Below, piece after piece: positions 11,426-23,494 of a stretch of 64,000 bases of DNA. The notes under the pieces are model-generated. The model made no database searches and had not been told where the DNA came from. It was given only the letters and a program-made list of their open reading frames with translations. Numbering within the stretch: the stretch's first letter is position 1; every line of letters begins with the position of its first letter. The stretch is taken from positions 3,804,001-3,868,000 of the forward strand of contig NW_026622985.1 in the NCBI RefSeq assembly GCF_023065955.2, read 5' to 3'. The stretch is from Ursus arctos. Taxonomy: Eukaryota > Chordata > Mammalia > Carnivora > Ursidae. Position numbers and translations under genes: made by a program.

Positions 11426-13614
11426 TGCCCAATACCTGAGGTGGGATTTGTGCGAATGAGTAATAAATTCATCCAATTATATTTTAAAGTTCTTTATAAA
11501 ATTCTCTGATAATGTATGCTTCTATTTTCCATTTTTACTTGAATTTAACTCTTTGGTTTAATCTTATTCTTTTCGATATGACTACACTTCACGGTGTCAT
11601 ATCCAGTTGGGATTGAATTCACAGCAGAAGGTCAAGGGGCTAGCACGGGGCTTCATAGCTCTTCCCTGGAAACAATGCACCTCCATTTCCATTACTAAAT
11701 AACACACCTCGTGCTAGATCTGTAAACTGGTGAAAGTCATTAAAGAAGTATCTTTTCGTGGCCCAAAGCAAATGTTAGAGGATTCGCCCTGGTCTTCCGG
11801 CATGGAGGAAACCCACACCCACAGTCCTTTAATTGCAACTGAGTTGATGTGCTATGATGCTGCTGAAGGCCTACGTGTGTGTCTTTCCTAAGATCTCCCC
11901 CTGCCACGTCCTCTGGCTTCCCTGTGACTAGGGCTTATCTGCTGGTATTAGAGGCACCAAGTAAGCTTGCCATTTGTTTCCTTCAAGCCAACTGTGATCA
12001 AAAGCCCCTAACACAAGCTGAAAAGATAGCTTAGTGGAATCAACATCTGGTAGATAATTCTTAAATTCCCTGCAATCCTGCTTTTACATCCTAGTAGGAT
12101 AAAATCAATCTTCCCTTTACTGGGAAAAATGCAATAAGCTATAGCTTTCTCAGTGTGAATTTGCTGGTTTTAAACTTTTAAAACTAAATCATATTTGTTT
12201 TACACAGAGACAACTGATAACTTTTGAAGTGATTTGTCACCTCTCCGGACAAACTGGGTCTATGATGAAAATCTGCCAGTATCTTTTTATGACTGCTGGA
12301 TCAAACACAAGCTTTAAGTTGTGAAACAGTATCTTAATAAACTCTTAAAGTATGTTTATTTTTATTTTGAAATGATGAAAGTATCACAATAGGAAACTCA
12401 AACGTAAAGCAGGATTTATTCCCTAACTTAGATAAAAAGAAAGTTGGGTCTAAATTTGAAAATGACAATAATAAAAATAATAAAATAAAATTATATTTTA
12501 AAATTATGTTTTACTTGTTTTTTTTGTAATTAGGTGACTTCGAAGGATTTATTTTTTTCAACTGTGTGGTCTCTCCCTATTCTGAAATTAGTCCGGGCAC
12601 ATGAAAGTTATTGCCATAGTGAGTCACTATGTCTGATGAAATGATTTCAATTCCATTCTCTTGGCATAGAAAATATTTGAGACTAGTGACTTGAAAACTA
12701 TCATATACTTTCATTATATGTTACTGATAAAACTTTATCCGGAGTGGATAAAGGTGTGAGTAACTAGAAATGTAGAACATTAGAAAGAAAATAGAGCCTT
12801 AATTACATTTATTATTTTAATAATTTTCTATAAAAGTAACCTTGTACTCAGAATTTTACTAAGTCATATATAATTATAGGATTATATAATTTGGATCTTA
12901 AATTCTAAAGACAGACCAAATCAAACATCTTTAAGATACAAATATTGAAATTGATATAGCATAGCAAGTAATTGGTAGATAAAAATTATTTAAACCAAAC
13001 TTTATTCTTATTTTGCAAACGTAAGTTATAAAATAAATTTGGTTGAACTCAGACACCAGTCTAGTATAGTTTTCTTTTCCAGTTCCTGAGACTCTCTAAA
13101 AGGTCCTATTAGAAAGGAAAGAGAAAAATACTTCTTTCTTTTCTCACAGATCTTCTTTTAGACTGTACATTGAAAGTTATTACTTATATACTTACAATGT
13201 ACAGAACAACTTGTTAGGAAAATGGATAGGATGCTCACACCAAATGAACACATAATTTTAGAAAACATTTTGTGCATTTGGTCCTCTTTCTTGGAGAAAT
13301 AGAACTTCAGTGCAACTTTTGAATGCTACGTGACGAACCCAAGTATTTCTCTATGAAAATTCCAACAGTATATCAGTAGTTTGGGATCTTACATAGAAAA
13401 CAAATGGAGAATTTGGGAATAATTGTGCTTATGCAATGCATGGAACTCTATACAATTTGCATAATCATGTTAAACACTAACACAGCAGAAACCTATCATG
13501 GGACACAACTACCAAGTACATATTTGGATTTTGGTATTAACTTCTAATAAAGCCACACCTTGGTGAAACATGGCCCTATGGCAAAAGTCAACAACAACCA
13601 ACAAGAGCAACATC
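11426..13614. other. 2.2 kb repeat-poor non-coding island
   Basis: No SINE, LINE, LTR or ORF above background was seen. Parts are strongly AT-rich (for example around 12470-12520). Such islands may hold conserved non-coding elements, but conservation cannot be judged from one sequence. Confidence 0.45.
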
Positions 13615-13630
13615 AGAAACCTCTGCTTTT

Positions 13631-13826
13631 GGGGGCGCCTGGGTGGCTCAGCCATTAAGCGTCTGCCTTCAGTTCAGGTCATGATCCCAGGGTCCTGGGA
13701 CTGAGCCCCTCATCGGGCTCCCTGCTCAGCAGGAAGACTGCTTCTCCATCTCACACTCCCCTTGCTTGTGTTCCCTCCCTTGTTGTCTCTCTCTGTCAAA
13801 TAAATAAATAAAACCTTAAAAAAAAA
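13631..13826 (+). mobile_element. Can-SINE, plus strand
   Basis: Complete head 'gggggcgcctgggtggctca', body 'tcatgatcccagggtcctgg' and 'aaataaataaataaaacc' tail. Target-site duplication 'agaaacctctgctttt' at 13615-13630 and 'agaaacctccgatttt' at 13827-13842 (two mismatches). Confidence 0.97.
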
Positions 13827-13844
13827 AGAAACCTCCGATTTTCA

Positions 13845-14022
13845 CTTGGTTTGGACTACTTTAACAAAGCATTATATACCATGTGACTTAGATAATGAAA
13901 ATTTATTTCTCATAGTTCTGAAGGCTGAGAAGTCCGAGGTCAGGGTGCCAGGATGGTCAGGTTCTGGTGAGAGCACTCTTTCTGTTTTGCAGACAGCCTT
14001 TTACTTGCTGTGTCCTCACATA

Positions 14023-14055
<33 letters not shown>

Positions 14056-14195
14056 AAGCTTGAGCATTTCTTCTTCTTTTAAGGACACTAAACTCATCAT
14101 TACCTCCCAAAGGCTTGATCTCAGAATGCTATTAGACTAAGAATTAAAGCCTCCACATATGAATTTGGGAGTGGGGCTCAAACATTCAGTCCATT
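13845..14195 (-). mobile_element. MaLR (MLT1/MST-like) LTR, minus strand
   Basis: The reverse-strand LTR order is visible: 'aatttatttctcatagttct', 'gaggctgagaagtcc'-type sequence (here gaaggctgagaagtccgagg), 'cttgctgtgtcctcacatag', 'cattacctcccaaaggcttg', then 'catatgaatttgggagtggg'. An (AG)n expansion at 14024-14054 sits in the middle. No internal retroviral sequence is attached, so it behaves as a solo LTR. Confidence 0.85.
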
Positions 14196-14624
14196 GCACT
14201 GGACTGCACTGGAGATCAGAAAGGAGGTGTTACAATATGCATTATAGACTAGGTAACAGATGCTGAATGTTGTCAAATGCTTATTCTGTATCTATTATGA
14301 TTATACAATTTTCATCCTTTATTTTGTTAATGTGTTGTCACATTTATTCCTTTGTGTTGAACCATCCTTGCATCTGAGAGATAAATTCCACTTGACCATG
14401 GTGCATGATTCTTTTAATATACTGTTAAATTTACTTTGCTACTATTTTGCGGAGAATTTTGCATCCATTTCATCAGAATACTAGACTGTGATTTTCTTTT
14501 CTTATAGTGCCCTTACCTTGCTTTTTTTATCAGATAACATTGGCCTCATAAAGTGAGTTAGAAGTGTTCCTTCCTCCTTAATTTTTGGGAAGATTTTGTG
14601 AAAGATTTGGTTAATGTTTCTTTA

Positions 14625-14822
14625 TTTTTTAAAAAAAGATTTTACTTATTTATTTGCGAGAGAGTGAACAAGAGAGAGAGCATGAGCAGGGGGTTAGGAA
14701 AGGAAGGGCAGAGGGAGAAGGAGAAGCAGATTCCCCACTGAGCAGGGAGTCCCATGTGGGGCTTGATCCCAGAACCCCAGAACTGTGACGTGAGCTTAAC
14801 TGACTGAGCCACCCAGGTGCCC
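14625..14822 (-). mobile_element. Can-SINE inside L1 fragment A, minus strand
   Basis: Reverse Can-SINE ending in 'tgagccacccaggtgccc'. Target-site duplication 'taatgtttcttta' (14612-14624) and 'taatttttcttta' (14823-14835). The L1 sequence resumes directly after it, so the SINE is younger. Confidence 0.96.
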
Positions 14823-16107
14823 TAATTTTTCTTTAAATAGCTGATAGAATCCACCAGGGAAGCTATTAGGTCGTGGTCTTTTCTTTGTTGGGAATTTTTC
14901 ATAACTGATTCTGTCTCCTTCGTCATTATAGATCTATTCAGATTTTCTGCTTTTTTCTTCATAATTTAATCTTGGTAGGTTGTATGTTCTAGCAATTTAT
15001 CCTTTTCTTCTAGGTTATCCGGTTTGTTGGTGTATCAATTTTCATGCTAGTCTTGTGTTCCTTCATCTATCTGTGGTATCAGTTGTAACGTCTCTTCTTT
15101 CATTTCTAATTTTATTTGAAGCCTCTCTTTTTCTTGGTTACTTCAGCTAAAGTTTTGTCAATTTTGTTTATCTTTTAAAAAACCAACTCAGCTTCATTGA
15201 TATTTCCTCCTGTTTTTCTATTTTACTTATTTCTATTCTGATCTTTATTATTTCTTTTCCTCTGCTAACTTTGGGTTTAGTTTATTCCGCTTTTTCTAGT
15301 TCACTTAGATATGATGTTAGATTGCTCATTTCAGATCTTTCTTTTTTTAAATGTAGATGTTTATACTTATAAACTTCCTTCTTAGCGCTACTTTCGCTGC
15401 ATCCCATAACATTGGGAATGTTGTGTTTCCACATTTGTTTGTCTCAAGATAATTTTTTTATTTCTTTTTTGATCCATTCGTTGTTCAGGACTGTGTCGTT
15501 TAATTTCCACAAATCTGTGAGTTTTCCTCCTGTTATTGATTTCTTGTTTCATATCTTTATAGTTGTAAAAGATACTTGATATAATTTCTGTTTTCTTGAC
15601 TTTTTAATGCTTGTCTTCTATCCTAACATATGATCATCCCAGAGAAGTGATGTGTGCTTGAGAAGAATATGTATTTTGCTGCTGTTGCATGTTCTGTTAG
15701 AAAGCAGTGCCTTTTAGGTCTATTTGGTCTATGGTGTTGTGCAAATCTGCTTTTTTCTTATTGATTTTCTGCCCAGATGATTTATCCAGTGTTTATCGTG
15801 GAGTCTCCTGCTACAGTTTCTTACTATTACTGTCTTGCTGTTCATTTCTCCTTTCAATTCTGTTAATGTTTGCTTTATGTATTTAGATGTTCTCATGTTG
15901 GGTGCATAAACACTTAAAATTGTTACATCTTCTTAACTAATCAACAGTTTCATCATTGTATAATGACATTCCTTGTCCCTTGTGACGATTTTTAGCTTAA
16001 TGTCTATTTCTTTTCTCTAAGTATAGCTACTCCTACTTTTTTGGTTACCATTTCCTTGGGATATTTTTTCTACCCTTTCATTTTCAGAGTATATGTGTCC
16101 TTAAAGC

Positions 16108-16193
16108 TTCTTCCTCTTCTTTTTCCTCTTCTTCTTCTTCTCCTCCCCCTCCTTCTCCTCCTCCTTCTCCCTTCTCCTCTTCCTCGTCTTTGA
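16108..16193. repeat. polypyrimidine (CTT/CTC)n tract
   Basis: About 85 bp of almost pure C/T inside the L1 endonuclease-to-inter-ORF region. It replaces bases of the L1 and probably arose by local expansion. Confidence 0.9.
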
Positions 16194-17737
16194 ATCCATT
16201 TAGTCACCCTATGTCTGTTGATTGGAGAATTAAATTCATTTACATTTAAAGTAATTATTTATAGGTAAGAACTTACTATTCCAACATTGTTCATTGTTTT
16301 TTGACTGTTTCATAGTTCCTTTCATCCTTTTTCCTCTTTTGCTGCCTTCCTTTGGATTTGATCACTTTTTGGGCGGTATCCTTTAATTCATTTATATTCA
16401 CCTTTTTGTGTGTCTACCATTCAGGCTTTTATTTCTTATGACTTACATAAAATACCTTATCATTATATCATCTTATTTATGCTAGAAACAACTTAACTTT
16501 GGTACCATAGCAGAACAATATTTTTATTTCTCCCACCTTCACATTTTAGGTTATCGATACTATAATTTACATTTTAAAAAATTATGTATCCAATAACAAA
16601 TGACTGTAGTTATAGTAATTTTTAATGTGTTTGTTCTTCAACTTTTAAACTAGAGTTGAAAGTGATATATGTACAACCATATAATATTAGGAAATCTGAT
16701 TTTGACTATGTATTTACCATTATTGGTGAGTTTTACTTCATATGTTTACAATATTAATTAACATCCTTTCATTTCACCTTGAAAAACTTTATTATTTATT
16801 ATAAACCAGGTCTAGTGGGATAAAATTTTTCAGCTTTTGTTTTTGTTTTTTTGGTGGGGAGGGGTTTGGAAAGTCTTTATCATTTCTCCATTTCTGAAGG
16901 ACCGAGCTTTGCTCTGGGGTCTACTCTTCCTGAAGTTAATATAGTTACCCCAGCTTCTTTTATTTATATTAGCATGGTATATCATTCTTTACCCTTTACT
17001 TTTAATCTATGTGTCTTTATATTTGAAGTTTTTCTTATAGACACAGTTGAGTCTTACTTCGGGGTTCAAACTGACACTGGTATATTTAGACCATTGATGT
17101 TTAAAACAAATGTTGGAATAGAATGAGTTAATATCTACTATATTTGTTATGCTTTATGTCTATTACACTTATTCTTTGTTCCTATATTTGTCTTCCACTC
17201 TGTTTTCTGCCATTTGTGGTTTTAATTGAACATTGTATATGATTCCATTTCCCTGCTTTCTTATCATATCGATTATCCTTTTCTTTTAAACTTTTTTTTT
17301 TTTTAGTAGTGGCCTTAGAGTTTGCAATATACACTTACAACTAATTCAAGCCCACTTTCAAATAACATCATATGACTTCTTGAGTGACACTATACCTTAT
17401 AATAGCAAAATGCCATAAGTCCATCCTCCCATCCACTGAATCATTCATTTAACTTATATGTAGTGTACAATCATCAAAAATATTGTTGCTATTATTATTT
17501 TGAAAACTGATATCTAGAAGATCAATTAAAATTTTTATATTACCTTCATTTATTCCTTTGCTAATATTCTTCCTTTCTTAATGTGGATCTGAATTTCTAA
17601 CAAGTATCATCCTCCTTCTCTTTGAAGATATTTTAACATTTCTTGTAAGGCAGGTCTATTGGCCAGAAAATCCTTACAATATTTGTTAGTCTAAGAAAAT
17701 CTTCATTTCTCCTTCACTTTTGAAAGATAACTTTTCA

Positions 17738-17932
17738 TGGGGCACCTGGGTGGCGCAGTCGTTAAGAGTCTGCCTTCAGCTCAGGGTGTGATCCCAGCAT
17801 TCTGGGATCGAGCCCCACATCAGGCTTCTCCGCTATGAGCCTGCTTCTGCCTCTCCCACTCCCCCTGCTTGTATTCCCTCTCGCTGGCTGTCTCTCTCTG
17901 TCAAATAAATAAAGTCTTTAAAAAAAAAAAAA
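17738..17932 (+). mobile_element. Can-SINE (bear-type body), plus strand
   Basis: Body includes 'attctgggatcgagccccac' and 'ctccgctatgagcctgcttc'. Exact 16-bp target-site duplication 'gaaagataacttttca' at 17722-17737 and 17933-17948. Near-perfect ends suggest a fairly recent insertion into L1 fragment B. Confidence 0.98.
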
Positions 17933-18057
17933 GAAAGATAACTTTTCAGGACACAGAATACTAGTTTTTGTTTTGTTTATCTGTTTGGTGATTTTAAAAC
18001 TTTTTTTTTCCACAGACCATATTGTTTTTGTATTTTGTTTTGTTTTTTGTTTATTTG

Positions 18058-18240
18058 TTTTTTTTTTTAAGATTTTATTTACTTATTTGTCAGAGAGAGA
18101 GAGAGAGAACAAGCTGGAAGAGAAGAAGAAGCAGACTCCCCACTGAGCAAGGAGCCCAACTCAAGGCTCAATTCCAGGACCCTGGGATCATGACCTGAGC
18201 GGAAGGCAGACGCTTAACTGACTGTGTCACCCAGGGATCT
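18058..18240 (-). mobile_element. Can-SINE inside L1 fragment B, minus strand
   Basis: T-rich tail, 'atttacttatttgtcagaga', 'ccctgggatcatgacctgag' and a diverged head 'gactgtgtcacccagg'. The L1 ORF1 sequence resumes after it ('aaatatttcattccactccc'). Confidence 0.93.
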
Positions 18241-20577
18241 CTCACTTACCACTTTAAATATTTCATTCCACTCCCTTCTTGCATGTGAGGTTACTGAGCA
18301 GTTGGATGTAATTCTTATATTTTCTTCTTTAAAAGGTACAGTGCTTTCTTCCGATTCCTTTCAAGATTTTGTTCTTTATCTTTGATTTTCTATTGCTTGA
18401 ATAAGATATGTCAAGGAGCAGTGGACTTTCTTGGTTTTGTTTGATTTGTTTTGCATTTAGTTTGCTTGGTGTTCTCTGTGTTTTGTGGATCTGTGGTCTG
18501 ATGTCTGACATTAATTTGGGGAAGTTTTCAGTTCTCATTGCTTTAAATACTGCTTCTATTCCTTTCTTTCCTCTCATTGTGGTATCCCTGTTATGCATAT
18601 GTTACATGCAGCTTTTATAATTGCCCCCTAGTACTTGGATATTCTGTTCCTCCCACTTTTTTTTTCTTCCAATTTTTCCCCCTTTACTTTTTAGTTGTCA
18701 GATTGTCTATTCACAGATTCACAAGTTTCGGGATTTTTTTTCTTTAGCCATATCTGCTTTACTAATGAGCCCATCAAAGGTGTTCTTGATGTCTATTATA
18801 GCATTTATTTTGATTCTTTCTTAGAATTTCCACCTCTCTGCTTACATTATAATCCAATCTTTCATGTTGTCCACATTTTCATAGTTCTTTTAAATTGAAT
18901 GTTTGATAATTCCAACATGCCTGTGTCTTATTCTGATGCTTACCTTGTGGCCTCAAATTGTATCTTTTGCCTTTTAGTGTGCACTGTAATGTTTTTGTGG
19001 GAAGCTGTACCTGGTGTACGAGGTGAAAGAAACACTACTAAATAGGCCTTTAGTGAGGTGGTGGTGAGGTGTAAGCATTCTATAGTCCTATGCTGAGATC
19101 TCAGCCTCTCAGGAGCCTGTGCCCTTGGGCTGTGAACTTCACAAATACCTCTCAGTTCTGCCTCCCACCTTAGGGGAGGCGGGATGGCTTGCGGAGGTTA
19201 GGGTGACTGGAGTTGGGTTTTTCCATTCCCTCAAGTACTTAGGATCTGATAAAACCCCAATAGATTTTGGTAACAGGCTCTGGAAAAATAATTTATCTTG
19301 AGAGCAGTCTTTTTTAGGAAGAACGAAATGCTCTGGCACACTTCCAGATACTTACTTTTCAACTTCCTGTGCCTAAAGCCCAGGGGGATTTTTCTCAGCT
19401 ATTCACTGTCAAAACCTGGTAGAACTCCAAGAAATAAAACTCACAAAAGTGTAGGGGACCCCCTGGAGTTTTTAACTCCCAGAGTTGCCCATACTGATCC
19501 CCCAGCAATTTGTCAATCACAGTTCAGGTTTTCCTGCCCCAGCACTGGTTTCCACTGAAGTTTCTATCCCTGGATTGGGCTTCTGCTCCAGTAAGGTGTG
19601 ATTCCCAGTATCGGCCTGTATGTCTCTAATTTTTAGGGGTAGCTGTTTGCCCTGTGACCTCATCTGACCTCTGATAGCCCTTAGAAGAGCTACTGATTTT
19701 TCAGTATGTTGAGCTTTTTGCTTATTGTTAAGATGAAGTGAAGAATTCCAAGCTTCTTACATGCTGACTAGAATCTGGAAGTGCTAAATATCTTTTTCTT
19801 TTAGAAATAAAACTCAGTTATAATATAAAATTGAATCAAAATGTATACTTTGATCATTTTTATAAAGAAAGCTAAGAGTAATAAGGTAGGAAAGAGATAG
19901 CAATTTTAAAATAAGCAAAATTAATTTTGTTTATTAAAAATCACCAATAGCAAATAGCAGCAATAAGGGTAACAAGCCTGTACATCATATTGTTAGTTAA
20001 CAAATGAGAAAAATAAGGCAAACTAGACCTCTAGAACTATGGAGTGAGGATGTTATTCAGTCCTCTGCCCCACAAAAATAAAGATGATATTGAAAAAATT
20101 TCTGGACTCTGAAATTTAACCAAAAGGACAGAATAAACTAGAAAGCATTCATTCAAGAAGAGTTCCTGAATATTGATAAGAACAGCAAGGCCCGTGGTAT
20201 TTTAACTGAGGTTGCACCCATTTATTTCCACCTTTGGGATGGTGGTGTGATAATTATGAAAACTGGTGGGCCTGTGTCAGAGACCCTTATAAAGCCCCCA
20301 ACCCCAAGCCCTGGATAATATTTCCAGCATCTTCCTGAGGAAACTCTATTCCCAAGGCATTGTCACTATTTGACATAATCAGATCTCTACCCCAAAGATA
20401 AAGCCCTTTCCTCAAGGTGTTAAACAATGGTAACCAGCTGGAATTGTTAGCATTACAGTTGTTGAAAGCTGTGAATGTTTGTGGAGCAAATAACAGCCTA
20501 GCAAAAATTTAAATAGAAAGATTCAGAAATAAGAAATAGATAATTATGGATGACTTTGAAATGTTTTAATATGTTCT

Positions 20578-20962
20578 GCTGTTACGGACTGAATTGTTTT
20601 TCCCCAAAATTCATATGGTAAAACTGTAACTACCAATATGACTGTATTTGAAGATAGAATCCTTTGGGATGTGATTAAGGCTAAATGAGGTCATGGGGTG
20701 GAGCCCTAATCCTATCCTAGCGTCCTTATAGGGTAAGGAAGAGTCACAGAGACTTCTTTACACCCACAGAGGAAAGACCAGGCAAAGACACAGCAAGAAG
20801 GTGGCTGTCTATGAGCCAGAAAGAGAACTCTCTTCAGAAACTCAGTTTACCTGTAACTTGATCATGAACTTCAAGCATCCGGAACTGTGAGAAAATAAAT
20901 GTCTGTGGTTAAGCCACAAGTCTGTGGTCATTTACTGTGGCAGCCTGAGCTGACTGATAGGG
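20578..20962 (+). mobile_element. MLT1-like (MaLR) solo LTR, plus strand
   Basis: 'acggactgaattgtttttcc', 'aaattcatatgg', 'aatgaggtcatggggtggag', 'gaactgtgagaaaataaatg' (with the AATAAA poly(A) signal) and 'ctgtggtcatttactgtggc' match the forward MaLR LTR order. L1 5' UTR sequence lies on both sides, so it inserted into the L1. Confidence 0.88.
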
Positions 20963-22407
20963 GTGCACGTATATAAGCATGGCTCTGCATATGCCCATGA
21001 AAGACCAGAGTTGACCCTGATAACTCATCAGTGGCTGACCTTGAGGTCCTGCATAACAGGAAATGACAGCTAAGGGTGACTTATGTTAGCTTTTTATCAT
21101 CCTAAAATTTGAAGTTGTGCCTTTAACCAACCACAAATCCCCATGCCAATGTGTGTAATACTTACTGGGCCAAGGCATTTCAAGGACTCTTCTGACCCAC
21201 CATTGGCGAATCATCAAACTATGCTGACTGAGAGGCAGTCCTTGAGAAGGTCAGGCTTTTAAAAAGCATTCTAAAAATAAAAATGATCAGAGAACTCCAT
21301 GGCTGCACACAGCCTTGAATACAGAATCTATAAAATCAGTTCTGAAAGTCTGTTAGGCAGAAAAACAGAACAAGAGAAAAAAAAAGTGTTAGGAACAAAC
21401 CCCATGGGAAGGGGAGAACTAATTTCAGATTTGTTATATTATCTAACATTCCTGCTTTTCAACAAAAAATTATGAGACACTCACAACAAAACAAAACAAG
21501 AAATGACCCAAACCAGAAAACCTGTGTTGATGGGTTATACTGTACAAAGGTAATATACAATGTATACAACTGTTGATGGGTTTATACTGTATAAAGACGT
21601 AATCTGTATGGTAGTAATAGCACAAAAAAGGGAGAAGGAAGAGAATGATAGGGGAACCGTTTCTATGTATTATGTAATCAAATTAGCATTAATCTGAAAT
21701 AGATTGTTTTAGGTTAAGATGCATATTGTAATATTCAGAGAAGTGACTAAGAAAGTAATTCAAGATAACATATCAAAAAAAAGAAAAGAAATGTAAGTGG
21801 CACACAAGGAAATACCCATTTAACAAAAAAGCAAGAATAGAGAAACACATGACATAAAACACATAGAAAGCAAATTGCAAAACCCAATCATATTAATAAT
21901 TAGACTAAATGAATGGATAAAATACTCCCATTCAAAGGCAATCTGATGACTGGATTGAAAAACAGAATCTAGCAACAGACTATGCAAAAGACATATTAGA
22001 TTCAAAGACAAATAGTTCAAAAGTAAAAGAATGGAAAAGATATTCTTTACAGACAATAACTAAATGAGAGTTGTAGTGGCTGTAGTAATATACAAAATAG
22101 ATTTTAAGGCAAAAGTATAATGCAAATAGTATTACTAGAGACAAAGAGAGAGATTTTACAATGATAAAAGATTCCATTCAGTAGAAAACAATTACATATA
22201 CTTACCTAACAACAGAACCCCCAAATTCATGATACTTATTACTGAAGGCAGAAATAATTCAACAATAATTGTTGAATTTCAATATTCCACTCTCAATAAT
22301 TGATAGAACATCTAGTTAAAACATCAGAAAAAAATATAGACAACTTGAAGAACACTATCAACTTGACTAGAACATGACAACCAACAACAGCAGAGAACAC
22401 ATTATTT

Positions 22408-22589
22408 TTTTAAAGATTTATTTATTTATTTGGGGGGGCAGAAAGAGAGGGAGAGAGACCATCTCAAGCAGGCTCCCTGCTGATGAGCACATAGCCTGAT
22501 TCAGGGCTCGATCTCATGACCTCAAGATAATGACCTGAGCCAAAATCAAGAGTGAGAGACTTCACTGATTGAGCCACACAGGCACCCCA
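22408..22589 (-). mobile_element. Can-SINE inside plus-strand L1, minus strand
   Basis: Reverse Can-SINE with 'gatttatttatttatttggg' and the head 'gattgagccacacaggcacc'. Imperfect target-site duplication 'aacacattattt' (22396-22407) / 'aacacagtattt' (22590-22601). Confidence 0.94.
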
Positions 22590-23494
22590 AACACAGTATT
22601 TTCAAGAGAAAACAGAACATGCAAAATCAATGTAATATTAATAAAATAAAGAATATAAACCACATGATTATCCCTATAGGCATAGGTAAAACATCGGGAA
22701 AAGTCCAACACCCATTCATGATTAAACATTCTCAAATTTTTTAGACGGTAACTCTTTTAACCTAATAATGAGCATCCATACAACACCTACAATGACTATT
22801 GTGTTTAATGGTGACAGACAGAAGATATTCTGCCTAAAAGCAGGAAGGAGGGAAGCACGTCTGCTCCTGCCACTCCTGTATTGGAAATTCTAGCTGATCC
22901 AATCAGGCAATGAAAAGAAATAAAAGACTTCTAGCTTGGAAAGGAGAAGGTAAAACTATCTTTTCTCACAGAAAACATGATCTTATATATAAAAAATCGA
23001 GGGCATCTACAAAAATAGTTAGAAGTAAAATATATGGAGAGCAAAATTTTAGACTATTAGGTCAACACTGAAAAATCAATCTCATTTCTATATACAAGCA
23101 ATGACCAATAAGAAAATGAAATTAGGAATATAATTTTGCATAACCATATCAGAAAGAATAAAGCACTAATGAACAAACTTAAAAAATAGTGTAAGATTTG
23201 TACATTAAGAAATAATAAAATAAGAATTGCTGAGAGAAATTAAAGAAGGTCAAAATAGAGAGACATTCCATGTTCTTGAATTGGAAAACCCAATATTATT
23301 ATAATGTCATTTCTCCCCAGTTTGATCCATAGATTCAACAAATAGGATTCAAAATATATCGACTGTCTATAGGATCTATAAATATTCTATAAATATTGCA
23401 ACAAACTTTTTTTGCAGAAACTTTTAAGCAGATTCTAAAATTTATATAGAAATGAAAAAATCCAGAGAAACTAATTTTTAAAAAAATTTCAATA

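Larger units (their letters stand above)
14265..16918 (-). mobile_element. L1M fragment A: ORF2 to ORF1 end, minus strand
   Basis: Read on the minus strand this runs from the ORF1 C-terminal region (16740-16918, 'aggtctagtggg' and 'tcatttctccatttctgaag') through the inter-ORF region and endonuclease (about 15950-16110, reverse of 'gtatagctactcctac') into the ORF2 reverse transcriptase (14300-15500). Landmarks such as 'cctcataaagtgagttagaa' and 'cgctgcatcccataacattg' are classic reverse-strand L1. The 3' UTR is missing and the frames are broken. A Can-SINE (14625-14822) and a pyrimidine expansion (16108-16193) interrupt it. Confidence 0.9.
16930..19785 (-). mobile_element. L1M fragment B: ORF2 endonuclease to 5' UTR, minus strand
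   Basis: The endonuclease region appears a second time (16935-17050, 'ccctttacttttaatctatg', 'cttatagacacagttgagtc'). The ORF1 end follows ('catttcttgtaaggcaggtc', about 17637-17656), then ORF1 (18250-18900) and a GC-richer 5' UTR (19020-19785) ending near 'aattccaagcttcttacatg'. This copy therefore retains its promoter-side end. Two Can-SINEs interrupt it. All frames are broken. Confidence 0.88.
20038..23485 (+). mobile_element. L1M, plus strand: 5' UTR to ORF2 reverse transcriptase
   Basis: Starts with L1 5' UTR-like sequence (20190-20580, 'gataaagccctttcctcaag'), which resumes after an LTR insertion ('taactcatcagtggctgacc' at about 21021-21040). ORF1 remnants and an ORF2 endonuclease segment (22130-22400, 'caatattccactctcaataa') follow. 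After an internal deletion, an RT segment runs from 22620 to 23480 ('attggaaattctagctgatc', 'gagacattccatgttcttga'). No open frame is left. It is interrupted by an MLT1-like LTR and a Can-SINE. Confidence 0.85.
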
